Shown here: positions 1 to 6,562 of the stretch, piece by piece | Numbering within the stretch: the first letter of the stretch is position 1 | Layout: each line of letters opens with the position of its first letter | Source: Flammeovirgaceae bacterium | Lineage (GTDB): Bacteria > Bacteroidota > Bacteroidia > Cytophagales > Cyclobacteriaceae | Length of the DNA stretch: 16,012 nucleotides | Direction: 5' to 3' | Assembly (NCBI GenBank): GCA_003229495.1 | Contig: QIEB01000208.1 | Coordinates: 1-16,012, forward strand | The notes under the pieces: generated by a model | Seen by the model: the letters and a program-made list of their open reading frames with translations, nothing else | What the model was told of the DNA's origin: nothing | Databases searched by the model: none | Program-made: the position numbers and the translations under genes

Positions 1-2295
1 ATAAAGACGGTAAAGCTCCTCTTTTTGTGTTCGCACAAACAGGTCTATCCGCTCACGTGGTGATGTTTCAGTTTGACCACGAAGATGCCTTATTTGTGAG
101 ATTACTTCAAACACCCGACGCGTTCTTTTTACATTGTTGGAGTCATAAGCAACAGGTTTTGGCCAATTAGAGATAGTGACACAATCATCTTGGTCCCGTT
201 CCTGAAGCTCATGCCAAATCTCTTCAGTAATGAAAGGCATAAACGGATGTAACAATTTCATTAGGATTTCCAGAAATCCAATGGTTTGGTCATAAGTCTG
301 CTGATCTATTGGTTGCTGGTAGGCGGGTTTGATCATTTCTAAATACCAGGAACAAAAATCATCCCAGACCAGTTTGTATAGAGTGATCAGTGCATCAGAT
401 ATTCTGAACTTAGAGAAATGATCTTCAATTTCTTCAATAGACTGTTGGCACCTGTCATTATACCACAATATAGCCTGATGGTTGTCGGGGGCATCACCCG
501 GGGTAATATCCCAGCTCTTAACCAGTCTAAGAGCATTCCAGATTTTGTTTGAGAAATTACGACCTTGTTGGCAGAGTTTCTCATCGAACAGCAGGTCATT
601 GCCGGCAGGGGAGCTAAAAAGCATGCCGGTTCGAACTCCATCAGCACCGTACTGGGCAATCAATTGCAAAGGGTCCGGAGAGTTACCCAAAGACTTGGAC
701 ATTTTACGCTTTTTATTGTCCCTGACGATTCCGGTGAGGTAGACGTTCTTAAACGGCATAGTTCCCCGGTACTCATAGCCAGCTATCACCATTCGAGCTA
801 CCCAAAAGAACAGGATCTCCGGTGCGGTGACCAGATCCCTGGTGGGGTAGTAATAATTGATTTCCTCGTTTTGGGGTTTTGAAATGCCGTCGAACACTGC
901 AATTGGCCATAGCCAGCTTGAGGCCCAGGTATCCAGTACATCTTCCTCTTGTTGAAGGTCATTTTCCGATATACCTTGGTCTTTTTCCCTGGCCAGTTGT
1001 AGTGCTTCATTCAGATCTTCAGCAACCACATAGGACCCATCCGGGAGGTAGTATGCCGGGATACGATGTCCCCACCACAACTGCCTGGAGATACACCAAT
1101 CCCTGATATTCTCCATCCAATGACGATAGGTGTTCACGAATTTAGAGGGATAGAATTTAATATCGCCGTTAAGCACATGATCCAAAGCAGGCTTCGACAA
1201 TTCTCCCATCTTCATAAACCATTGCATGGACAACTTGGGCTCAACAATGGTGTTTGTTCTTTCTGAAAAACCAACGCTATTTAGGTAGTCCTCCACTTTC
1301 TCCAATTGACCGGCTTGATCAAGTTCTTCCACAATCAATTCACGGGCTTTAAACCGGTCTTTGCCAACATATCGCTGTGCCAGTTCGTTTAGGGTTCCAT
1401 CATCGTTTAGAATGTCTATGCTTTTCAAGTGGTGCTTAATGCCCAGTTCGTAGTCATTTAAATCATGTGCAGGGGTGATTTTTAAACAACCGGTGCCAAA
1501 CTCCATTGAAACATATTCATCTTCGATTATTGGAACCAATCTGTTGATAAGGGGAACTATGGCCTTTTTCCCTTTTAAATGATGATATCTTTCATCGTTT
1601 GGGTTGATACAAACAGCGGTATCCCCTAATATAGTTTCGGGACGGGTAGTGGCTATAGTAATGGTTTCATCATCTCCTTCCAGAAAGTATTTTACAAAAT
1701 ATAGCTTAGATTTTACCTCCCGGTGATTTACTTCCTCATCAGATAGTGCGGTCATTCCCTGAGGATCCCAGTTGATCATTCTCACCCCTCTGTAAATCCA
1801 CCCCTTACGGTGAAGGTCCACGAAGACTTTAATCACATCCTTGTAGTACTGGTCATTCATGGTAAAACTTGTACGGTCCCAGTCACAAGAGGCCCCCAGT
1901 TTTTTAAGTTGTTCCAGAATTATCCCGCCGTACTTGTGGGTCCAGTCCCAGGCATGTTTCACGAACTGGTCTCTGGACAACTGATGTTTTTCGATTCCCT
2001 TTTCTTTTAGCATTGCCACCACCTTGGCTTCCGTTGCAATGGAGGCATGGTCTGTGCCAGGTACCCAGCAGGCTTCTTTCCCTTCCATTCGGGCTTTTCT
2101 GATTAGGACATCCTGTATGGTATTGTTTAACATATGACCCATGTGCAGTACTCCGGTAACATTGGGAGGGGGTATCACGATGGTATAGGGTTCTTTGTCA
2201 GGATTTGGGCTGGAGCTAAAATATCCACGTTCCGTCCAATACTGATACCATTTATCTTCAACCTTTTGTGGTTGGTATTTCGATGAAAGCGACAT
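1..2295 (-). CDS. valS: Valyl-tRNA synthetase, C-terminus cut by window edge
   Basis: This class I aminoacyl-tRNA synthetase charges tRNA-Val with valine in the cytoplasm. The 765 codons in the window are open throughout. The HIGH-type motif appears as HMGH at residues 51-54, followed by GTDHASIATE, which is a Bacteroidota-style form of the ValRS GTDHAGIAT motif. The editing domain carries TTRPET at about 216-221. The zinc-free catalytic core ends with KMSKS at 531-535, and the start of the anticodon-binding domain lies beyond it. HMGH and KMSKS are in the same frame, so there is no frameshift between them. Family members are usually about 870-950 residues, so the end of the anticodon domain and the C-terminal coiled coil are missing off the left edge. 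The ATG at 2295 fits the family N-terminus (MSLSSKYQP, then KWYQYW). The gene is divergent from the ypdA-like gene. Confidence 0.97.
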   Translation of the reverse strand, partial: MSLSSKYQPQKVEDKWYQYWTERGYFSSSPNPDKEPYTIVIPPPNVTGVLHMGHMLNNTIQDVLIRKARMEGKEACWVPGTDHASIATEAKVVAMLKEKGIEKHQLSRDQFVKHAWDWTHKYGGIILEQLKKLGASCDWDRTSFTMNDQYYKDVIKVFVDLHRKGWIYRGVRMINWDPQGMTALSDEEVNHREVKSKLYFVKYFLEGDDETITIATTRPETILGDTAVCINPNDERYHHLKGKKAIVPLINRLVPIIEDEYVSMEFGTGCLKITPAHDLNDYELGIKHHLKSIDILNDDGTLNELAQRYVGKDRFKARELIVEELDQAGQLEKVEDYLNSVGFSERTNTIVEPKLSMQWFMKMGELSKPALDHVLNGDIKFYPSKFVNTYRHWMENIRDWCISRQLWWGHRIPAYYLPDGSYVVAEDLNEALQLAREKDQGISENDLQQEEDVLDTWASSWLWPIAVFDGISKPQNEEINYYYPTRDLVTAPEILFFWVARMVIAGYEYRGTMPFKNVYLTGIVRDNKKRKMSKSLGNSPDPLQLIAQYGADGVRTGMLFSSPAGNDLLFDEKLCQQGRNFSNKIWNALRLVKSWDITPGDAPDNHQAILWYNDRCQQSIEEIEDHFSKFRISDALITLYKLVWDDFCSWYLEMIKPAYQQPIDQQTYDQTIGFLEILMKLLHPFMPFITEEIWHELQERDQDDCVTISNWPKPVAYDSNNVKRTRRVFEVISQIRHLRGQTETSPRERIDLFVRTQKEELYRLY

Positions 2296-2317
2296 TTAAT
2301 ATGTATTTATCGGCAGG

Positions 2318-2325
2318 CAAAATTA
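2318..2325 (-). promoter_or_regulatory. Possible -7 element for valS
   Basis: On the minus strand the sequence TAATTTTG matches the Bacteroidota -7 consensus TAnnTTTG exactly. It lies about 22 bases upstream of the valS ATG, which would give a short leader. No TTG or TTTG is found at the expected -33 distance; that position holds the heptamer array. One 8-base degenerate match is weak evidence. Confidence 0.3.
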
Positions 2326-2333
2326 AGAAAAAA

Positions 2334-2361
2334 AGTTTTGAGTTTTAAGTTCTTCGTTCTT
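2334..2361. repeat. Degenerate heptamer tandem array in valS-ypdA spacer
   Basis: Four consecutive 7-base units, AGTTTTG, AGTTTTA, AGTTCTT and CGTTCTT, share the core GTTyT at fixed spacing. They sit in the 171-base divergent spacer between valS and the ypdA-like gene. The array shares its 7-base period with the array downstream of ypdA, but not its unit sequence. Function is unknown. Confidence 0.5.
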
Positions 2362-2433
2362 AGTAGGGTTGGAAGAGAGACTGTGTCCATTTTGTTGGAA
2401 ATCGAATCTCCGTGCGAGAATAGAAATATTGTT

Positions 2434-2441
2434 TATTTTTG
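2434..2441 (+). promoter_or_regulatory. Possible -7 element for ypdA-like gene
   Basis: TATTTTTG matches the Bacteroidota -7 consensus TAnnTTTG and ends 25 bases before the ypdA-like ATG. There is no TTG or TTTG at the usual 17-23 base distance upstream; the closest TTG lies 36 bases away. The call rests on position and one short match. Confidence 0.3.
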
Positions 2442-2466
2442 GCGAATATATTAATCAATTATTTCC

Positions 2467-3429
2467 ATGTTGGACGCATTTATTGTTGGAGCCGGGCCCA
2501 TTGGCCTGGCATGTGGAATTGAAGCCGAACGCAAAGGGCTTAGCTATATAATTGCCGATAAAGGATGCCTGGTGAATTCCCTTTACAACTATCCCTATAA
2601 CATGACATTTTTCAGTACTTCAGACCGACTGGAAATTGGAGACGTGCCATTTGTTTCCCACGGCAACAAGCCAAATCGTTCGGAATCTTTAGAGTACTAT
2701 CGAAGAGTGGCCTCCAGCTGGAAGCTAAATATTCGGCTTTACGAAAAGGTATTAAACGTAGAAAAGGAAGCTGGCGTATTTTCCATAAAAACCGACCGTA
2801 GTAAGTACAAAGCCCGCGCGTTGGTGATTGCCACAGGGTTTTACGATCTGCCTTATTTACTTCATGTTCCTGGAGAGGAACTATCCAAAGTAAAACACTA
2901 CTACGACGAGCCACATCCTTATTTTGATCAAAATATTGTAGTGGTTGGTGCGGCTAACTCAGGAGTAGATGTAGCTTTAGAAACTTATCGCAAGGGTGCC
3001 CATGTGACCATGGTTTTGCGAGAGAGTGAAATTAGTCCACGGGTTAAATACTGGGTGAAACCAGATATTGAGAATAGGATTAAAGAAGGATCCATTAAGG
3101 CGTATTTCAGGTCTTCAATAGCAGAGATCAGAAAAAGAGAAATTGATCTTGAGACCCCGGAAGGCCTGATGACCATACCAAACGACTATGTGCTGGCTAT
3201 GACCGGATACCAACCTGATTTCGGTTTCCTAAAATCAATGGGTATTGAGTTGAATAAGAACGCCATCAAATCACCCGTCTATGACCTGGATACCCATGAA
3301 ACCAATCAGGAGAACATATACCTGGCCGGAGTCATTTGCGGAGGTCTTCAAACCAATAAGTGGTTTATTGAAAACTCCAGAGATCATGCGGTGAAGATAT
3401 TTGAAACACTGAAAAAGCGATTTAATTAA
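2467..3429 (+). CDS. ypdA: YpdA-family FAD/NAD(P)H oxidoreductase, putative bacillithiol disulfide reductase
   Basis: This is a 320-residue two-Rossmann flavoprotein of the YpdA family, which in Firmicutes reduces bacillithiol disulfide with NADPH. FAD-binding GAGPIG is at residues 8-13. It is followed by the family stretch VNSLYNYP and then MTFFSTSDRLEIGDVPF at about 36-62. A second nucleotide-binding motif, VVGAANSG, lies at about 159-166, and the C-terminal FAD contact IYLAGVICGG at about 290-299. There is no CxxC, so it is not a thioredoxin reductase. The Cys that follows GGGP in the Firmicutes enzymes is Ile12 here. Nearby cysteines are Cys16 and Cys34. The length is normal for the family. 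The ATG at 2467 leaves two residues before the first beta strand. The gene stands alone between valS (divergent) and the prenyl synthase. Family assignment is strong; the substrate is an inference. Confidence 0.88.
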   Translation: MLDAFIVGAGPIGLACGIEAERKGLSYIIADKGCLVNSLYNYPYNMTFFSTSDRLEIGDVPFVSHGNKPNRSESLEYYRRVASSWKLNIRLYEKVLNVEKEAGVFSIKTDRSKYKARALVIATGFYDLPYLLHVPGEELSKVKHYYDEPHPYFDQNIVVVGAANSGVDVALETYRKGAHVTMVLRESEISPRVKYWVKPDIENRIKEGSIKAYFRSSIAEIRKREIDLETPEGLMTIPNDYVLAMTGYQPDFGFLKSMGIELNKNAIKSPVYDLDTHETNQENIYLAGVICGGLQTNKWFIENSRDHAVKIFETLKKRFN

Positions 3430-3432
3430 GTA

Positions 3433-3484
3433 GCAAATTGCAAATTTCGATTCACTCATAATTCATAACTCATAATTCATAACT
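3433..3484. repeat. Degenerate heptamer tandem array in ypdA-ispB spacer
   Basis: Starting four bases after the ypdA stop codon, the sequence reads in one continuous 7-base phase: GCAAATT twice, TCGATTC, then ACTCATA and ATTCATA alternating twice, then ACT. Seven units plus three bases fill about half of the 109-base spacer. It has no open frame. Arrays of this look (TCATAAT-type heptamers) recall short tandemly repeated sequences of cyanobacteria and, from memory, are not rare in Bacteroidota spacers. Confidence 0.65.
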
Positions 3485-3495
3485 AGCAAAGCTGT

Positions 3496-3526
3496 TTTGC
3501 ATTAGGCCAAATTGATAGTATTATTG
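3496..3526 (+). promoter_or_regulatory. Candidate promoter for the prenyl synthase
   Basis: TTTG at 3496-3499 is followed after 19 bases by TATTATTG at 3519-3526. This matches the Bacteroidota layout TTTG, about 19 bases, TAnnTTTG, with one mismatch in the -7 element. Transcription would then begin only a few bases before the ATG at 3539, giving a very short leader. Confidence 0.35.
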
Positions 3527-3538
3527 TAACCACGTCTT

Positions 3539-4513
3539 ATGAGTCAGCCACTGGCAAATATACAAGCTCCCATCGCTCTGGAAATGAAGGAATTCGAAAA
3601 GAAATTCCGACAACTCATGAAAAGCAAAGTCATTTTGTTGGATAAAATCATGGGTTACATAGTTAAGAGAAAGGGAAAGCAGATGAGACCGATGTTTGTA
3701 TTCCTTTCGGCGGGCGTCAGCGGTAAGATCTCCGAGAGTACTTACAGAGGGGCCTCACTGATTGAGTTACTGCATACTGCTACTTTAGTCCACGATGATG
3801 TAGTGGACGATGCAAATTACCGCCGTGGTTTTTTTTCTATTAATGCCCTGTGGAAAAACAAGATCGCTGTGTTGGTAGGGGACTACCTGCTATCAAGAGG
3901 TTTACTGTTATCGGTCGATCATGGGGACTTTGATCTATTGCGGCTGGTATCCCAGGCAGTGCGCGAAATGAGCGAGGGTGAATTGCTTCAGATGGAAAAA
4001 TCGAAAAAACTGGACATAACGGAAAGCATATATTTTGATATCATCAGGCAAAAAACAGCAAGTCTTATTTCCTCCTGCTGTGGAGTAGGTGCAACTTCTG
4101 CAGGAGCTGATGAAAAATCCATCTCCCAAATGGCCCTTTTTGGAGAAAATATAGGGATGGCATTTCAGATCAAGGATGACTTATTTGACTATGGAAGTGC
4201 CCAGATTGGTAAACCATTGGGAATTGATATAAAAGAGAAGAAAATGACCCTGCCTTTGATCTATTCATTGAGAGAAGCCTCTTCAAGAGATCAGAATAGG
4301 ATTAAAAGCATGGTAAAAAGTAATAATCATCGGAGTAAAAACGTGAAGGCGGTTATTGAATTTGTAAAAGAATCAGGAGGCATTGATTACGCACATAGGG
4401 CGATGCGGCGATATGTAGATGAGGCCCTGCAAATATTGGACGGGTTTCAAGATTCATCATATAAGGACTCACTACGAGAAATGGTAGAATTTACCATTTC
4501 CCGTAATAGATAA
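3539..4513 (+). CDS. ispB: Long-chain polyprenyl diphosphate synthase (octaprenyl/heptaprenyl type)
   Basis: This trans-prenyltransferase condenses isopentenyl diphosphate onto an allylic primer to make the side chain of menaquinone, the usual Bacteroidota quinone. The protein has 324 residues, the normal length. It shows GKQMRP at 46-51, the first aspartate-rich motif DDVVD at 86-90 within LHTATLVHDDVVDDANYRRG, and the second, DDLFD, at 213-217, followed by GKPLGIDIKEKKMTLPL. The residue five before the first Asp is Ala81 rather than an aromatic, which in this family goes with long products (C35-C40) rather than geranylgeranyl or farnesyl. The exact chain length cannot be read from sequence. 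The stop codon is one base from the stop of the convergent thioredoxin lipoprotein gene. A run of eight T at 3829-3836 lies within the coding region without disturbing the frame. Confidence 0.92.
   Translation: MSQPLANIQAPIALEMKEFEKKFRQLMKSKVILLDKIMGYIVKRKGKQMRPMFVFLSAGVSGKISESTYRGASLIELLHTATLVHDDVVDDANYRRGFFSINALWKNKIAVLVGDYLLSRGLLLSVDHGDFDLLRLVSQAVREMSEGELLQMEKSKKLDITESIYFDIIRQKTASLISSCCGVGATSAGADEKSISQMALFGENIGMAFQIKDDLFDYGSAQIGKPLGIDIKEKKMTLPLIYSLREASSRDQNRIKSMVKSNNHRSKNVKAVIEFVKESGGIDYAHRAMRRYVDEALQILDGFQDSSYKDSLREMVEFTISRNR
4478..4500. repeat. 9-base perfect inverted repeat at the convergent gene junction
   Basis: GAAATGGTA at 4478-4486 and TACCATTTC at 4492-4500 are perfect complements around a 5-base loop (GAATT). 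The repeat lies in the last codons of the prenyl synthase, 10 bases before its stop, and just past the stop of the opposing gene. No T-run follows on either strand and the stem is AT-rich, so it is not a classical intrinsic terminator. The hairpin could form in transcripts from both directions. Confidence 0.45.
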
Positions 4514-4514
4514 A

Positions 4515-5783
4515 CTACATTTCAACAGCAGAGGTGTCTGCCATTTTTTCTGCAATTAACCCGTTTATGAAGCTTTCAAAATCCCTGGCAAAATGCTGGT
4601 AGTACTGACCGGTACCCGGTCCCAGGAATCCGGTATGTATCCTTCTAACAGCTCCTTTGTGGTCAATAAAAATAGTGGTAGGAAAAGAACTGATTTTATT
4701 TAACATGGGCAATGTCTTACTGGCAAGATCTTTGTCAGATGTCCCGGCCACTAGAAGTTGGTAGTTGACGTGGTACTTTAGGGCCATTATGTTCAATCTC
4801 CCCTTTGCATATGAAAAATCATCCAATCGTTCATATGCAAGTCCGATAATTTCTACCGGTTGCTGGCGATTACTATTATACCAGTTGGACAAGAACTTTG
4901 TTTCGTCCAGGCAGTTTGGGCACCAGCTGCCAAAAAGTTGCAAAACCACTACTTTTTGCTGAAATTTTTGATCATTGAGGCTCACTGTCTTTCCGTTCAG
5001 ATCCGGAAATGAAAAACTGATTTTATCGTATCCAGGCATTAGATAAGTAATGCTATCTTGGCTAATCAGCTCGGCCGAAGCATCTGGGACGGCAGACCAG
5101 GATTCCATCCAGTGGATGCCGGATATAAATTCTCCTTCCATAGATTCTCCTTGTCGCACTTTGGCGCGAAATAGAAAAGCGTGCTCCCCATCGAATGCAC
5201 TGAGAAAAAGGCTGTCTCCAAAAACTGATCCTTCCAGGAAACGATAGTCTCCGCTAGCTGTCAGGAATGTGCCTAGGACCCTTGAACCCTGTTGATCAAA
5301 GATTCCTATTGCCGGAACAGTGTCTTTTGAGAATTTAACTTGCCATTTTCCTGAAATATCCACACTTGGTTGAGCACCAGGAATGAACCGGTTAGGGTTT
5401 CCGAAACTAGCTTGGAATGGCACCACATATCCATCCGCATATCTCTTTGACCAAATCCCTGTCATTCCGCGTTTTATGAGGCGTACTTCTATTTCAGTAT
5501 CAAAGGTATTCATGGTGGCAAATAGGGAGTCACCCCGGATTCGCACATCTTCAGTAGTTATTCGCTCATCGCCATTTATCAGGTGAATTTGGTAGGTTTT
5601 TGTTTCCGGGCTGGTAACTTCAAAATTAAAGGGTAATTGTTGCCCCTGGACCAGCAGTGTGCCCCGCCAAATGCCCGTGCGAATACCATCTACTCCCTTG
5701 TTATCACAACTCCCCAAAAAGCCAATCATCAATAAACATAAATGCCAGAGCTGCAAGGGGAAACTTGGGAAAGATAACTTCAT
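4515..5783 (-). CDS. TlpA-type thioredoxin-fold lipoprotein with duplicated N-terminal beta domain
   Basis: This is probably an outer-surface or periplasmic thiol-disulfide protein. From the ATG at 5783 it has 422 residues. The signal peptide has a hydrophobic stretch ending in FLGSC, so Cys26 is the likely lipid-attached residue. Two regions, about 37-128 and 145-233, look like copies of one beta-rich, lipocalin-like domain: each begins G-x-W, contains VxGDSLF or RGDSLF in its middle, and later has M-x-G. The C-terminal domain, about 250-415, is TlpA/AhpC-like: LFGSWCPNC with the CxxC at 288-291, then SFPTTIFID with the cis-Pro at 368. Family members act in redox repair, cytochrome maturation or nutrient-linked processes; the partner is not evident here. 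A TTG further upstream at 5798 is open but only adds five residues before the signal peptide. The gene is divergent from mraZ and convergent with the prenyl synthase. Confidence 0.85.
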   Translation of the reverse strand: MKLSFPSFPLQLWHLCLLMIGFLGSCDNKGVDGIRTGIWRGTLLVQGQQLPFNFEVTSPETKTYQIHLINGDERITTEDVRIRGDSLFATMNTFDTEIEVRLIKRGMTGIWSKRYADGYVVPFQASFGNPNRFIPGAQPSVDISGKWQVKFSKDTVPAIGIFDQQGSRVLGTFLTASGDYRFLEGSVFGDSLFLSAFDGEHAFLFRAKVRQGESMEGEFISGIHWMESWSAVPDASAELISQDSITYLMPGYDKISFSFPDLNGKTVSLNDQKFQQKVVVLQLFGSWCPNCLDETKFLSNWYNSNRQQPVEIIGLAYERLDDFSYAKGRLNIMALKYHVNYQLLVAGTSDKDLASKTLPMLNKISSFPTTIFIDHKGAVRRIHTGFLGPGTGQYYQHFARDFESFINGLIAEKMADTSAVEM

Positions 5784-6030
5784 CTTCAAATATAACAACT
5801 ATAAATATCATGAATTAACTGGTTTAGATAATAATTGCTCCCACTTTCTGACACCATTAATTTAGGTTAAGATAAATACTATGGCTCAATGAACAAAATC
5901 ATTAATTACAGCTATTAATAGCCTATAAATTAATATTTTCACCATTATTTGACCAACAATAAGACTACAGAAACTCACTCTAAATTGAATATTTTCTTAG
6001 AATATAAACCGGTTTTAAGGCATTTTTAAT
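5784..6030. other. AT-rich divergent spacer without a gene
   Basis: This is the left part of the 333-base spacer between the lipoprotein gene and mraZ. I find no credible coding frame or RNA gene. It contains a 12-base palindrome (5911-5922), a 10-base palindrome AAACCGGTTT (6006-6015), and many TTAAT-type runs. The MraZ boxes and promoter follow to its right. Confidence 0.6.
5901..5934. repeat. Nested palindrome in tlpA-mraZ spacer
   Basis: GCTATTAATAGC at 5911-5922 is a perfect 12-base palindrome. It is flanked by a second pair of complementary arms, ATTAATT at 5901-5907 and AATTAAT at 5928-5934. It could be a binding site for a dimeric regulator or a small hairpin. AT-richness raises the chance of coincidence. 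Confidence 0.35.
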
Positions 6031-6060
6031 AAAGTGGTAAAAAGTGTCAGCAAGTGGTGG
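6031..6060 (+). promoter_or_regulatory. MraZ operator: three 10-base direct repeats (MraZ boxes)
   Basis: Three consecutive decamers, AAAGTGGTAA, AAAGTGTCAG and CAAGTGGTGG, repeat the core AAGTG once per helical turn, 57 bases before the mraZ ATG. A weaker fourth copy may follow at 6061-6070 (GATATGTCAT). MraZ proteins are known to bind direct repeats with a 10-base period upstream of their own operon: TGGG-type in E. coli, AAAGTGG-type in mollicutes. The third box occupies the place where the -33 promoter element would be, so binding would be expected to repress the dcw operon. Confidence 0.75.
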
Positions 6061-6079
6061 GATATGTCATTTATTTTTC

Positions 6080-6087
6080 TACATTTG
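6080..6087 (+). promoter_or_regulatory. Candidate -7 element of the dcw operon promoter
   Basis: TACATTTG matches the Bacteroidota -7 consensus TAnnTTTG exactly and ends 29 bases before the mraZ ATG at 6117, leaving a leader of about 20-25 bases. No TTTG lies 19-23 bases upstream; that position is taken by the third MraZ box. It is the best promoter candidate in the spacer. Confidence 0.45.
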
Positions 6088-6116
6088 TTTTAAGCAAAGG
6101 ATTGTTTGGAAAAGTT

Positions 6117-6560
6117 ATGGCATTCTTCTCCAGTGAATACAACTGTAAACTAGATGCAAAGGGTCGCCTGGTATTGCCTGCTAAAATCAAAGGGCAGCTA
6201 CCCGAACGCAAAGGTACGGAACTGATGTTGCGACGTGGATTTGAGCCATGCCTGGTATTATATCCGCTCATTGAGTACAAGAAAATTTACAATAAGATTG
6301 CCGGATTGAATGAATTTAATGAAGAATTTAGAATGCTCCAGCGAAATTTTTTTAGGGGGAATGCCCTGGTGGACTTGGACACCATGGGCAGATTTTTAAT
6401 CCCAAAGCCCATGCTCATATACTCTCAGCTTGAGAAACAGGTGATTGTAGTTGGCATGGGCAATCGCGTGGAGATATGGAATCCGGACATTTACCAAAAG
6501 TATCTAATAACTGACCAGTCGGAGTTTTCGAAACTGGCTCAGAAATATTTATACGAGTAA
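6117..6560 (+). CDS. mraZ: Transcriptional regulator MraZ
   Basis: This is a DNA-binding regulator of the division and cell-wall operon, and the first gene of that operon here. From the ATG at 6117 the protein has 147 residues, normal for MraZ. It shows two SpoVT/AbrB-type half-domains, each with the D-x-x-G-R signature: DAKGRLVLPAKIK at 13-25 and DTMGRFLIPKPML at 88-100. The start at 6117 gives MAFFSSEYNCKLDAKGR, which matches the family. The open frame continues back to a GTG at 6054, but that start lies inside the third MraZ box, upstream of the promoter element, and adds an unrelated hydrophobic stretch. The repeats upstream suggest autorepression. The stop codon is 2 bases before a 45-codon frame that leads into rsmH. 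Confidence 0.95.
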   Translation: MAFFSSEYNCKLDAKGRLVLPAKIKGQLPERKGTELMLRRGFEPCLVLYPLIEYKKIYNKIAGLNEFNEEFRMLQRNFFRGNALVDLDTMGRFLIPKPMLIYSQLEKQVIVVGMGNRVEIWNPDIYQKYLITDQSEFSKLAQKYLYE

Positions 6561-6562
6561 TT

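Noticed and set aside
3486..3500. Small inverted repeat GCAAA/TTTGC after ypdA as a terminator.
   Set aside because: The stem has only five pairs and is mostly A-T, with no following T-run. The same bases fit better as part of the candidate ispB promoter.
5784..5798. TTG start for the thioredoxin lipoprotein at 5798, and the minus-strand match TATATTTG at 5787-5794 as its promoter.
   Set aside because: ATG 5783 directly precedes a normal lipoprotein signal peptide. The TAnnTTTG match would put the transcription start at or after that ATG, and no -33 element is visible.
6054..6116. Longer MraZ starting at GTG 6054, adding 21 residues.
   Set aside because: The added residues are unlike MraZ N-termini, and the start would lie within the third MraZ box and upstream of the -7 element. 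ATG 6117 gives the canonical beginning.
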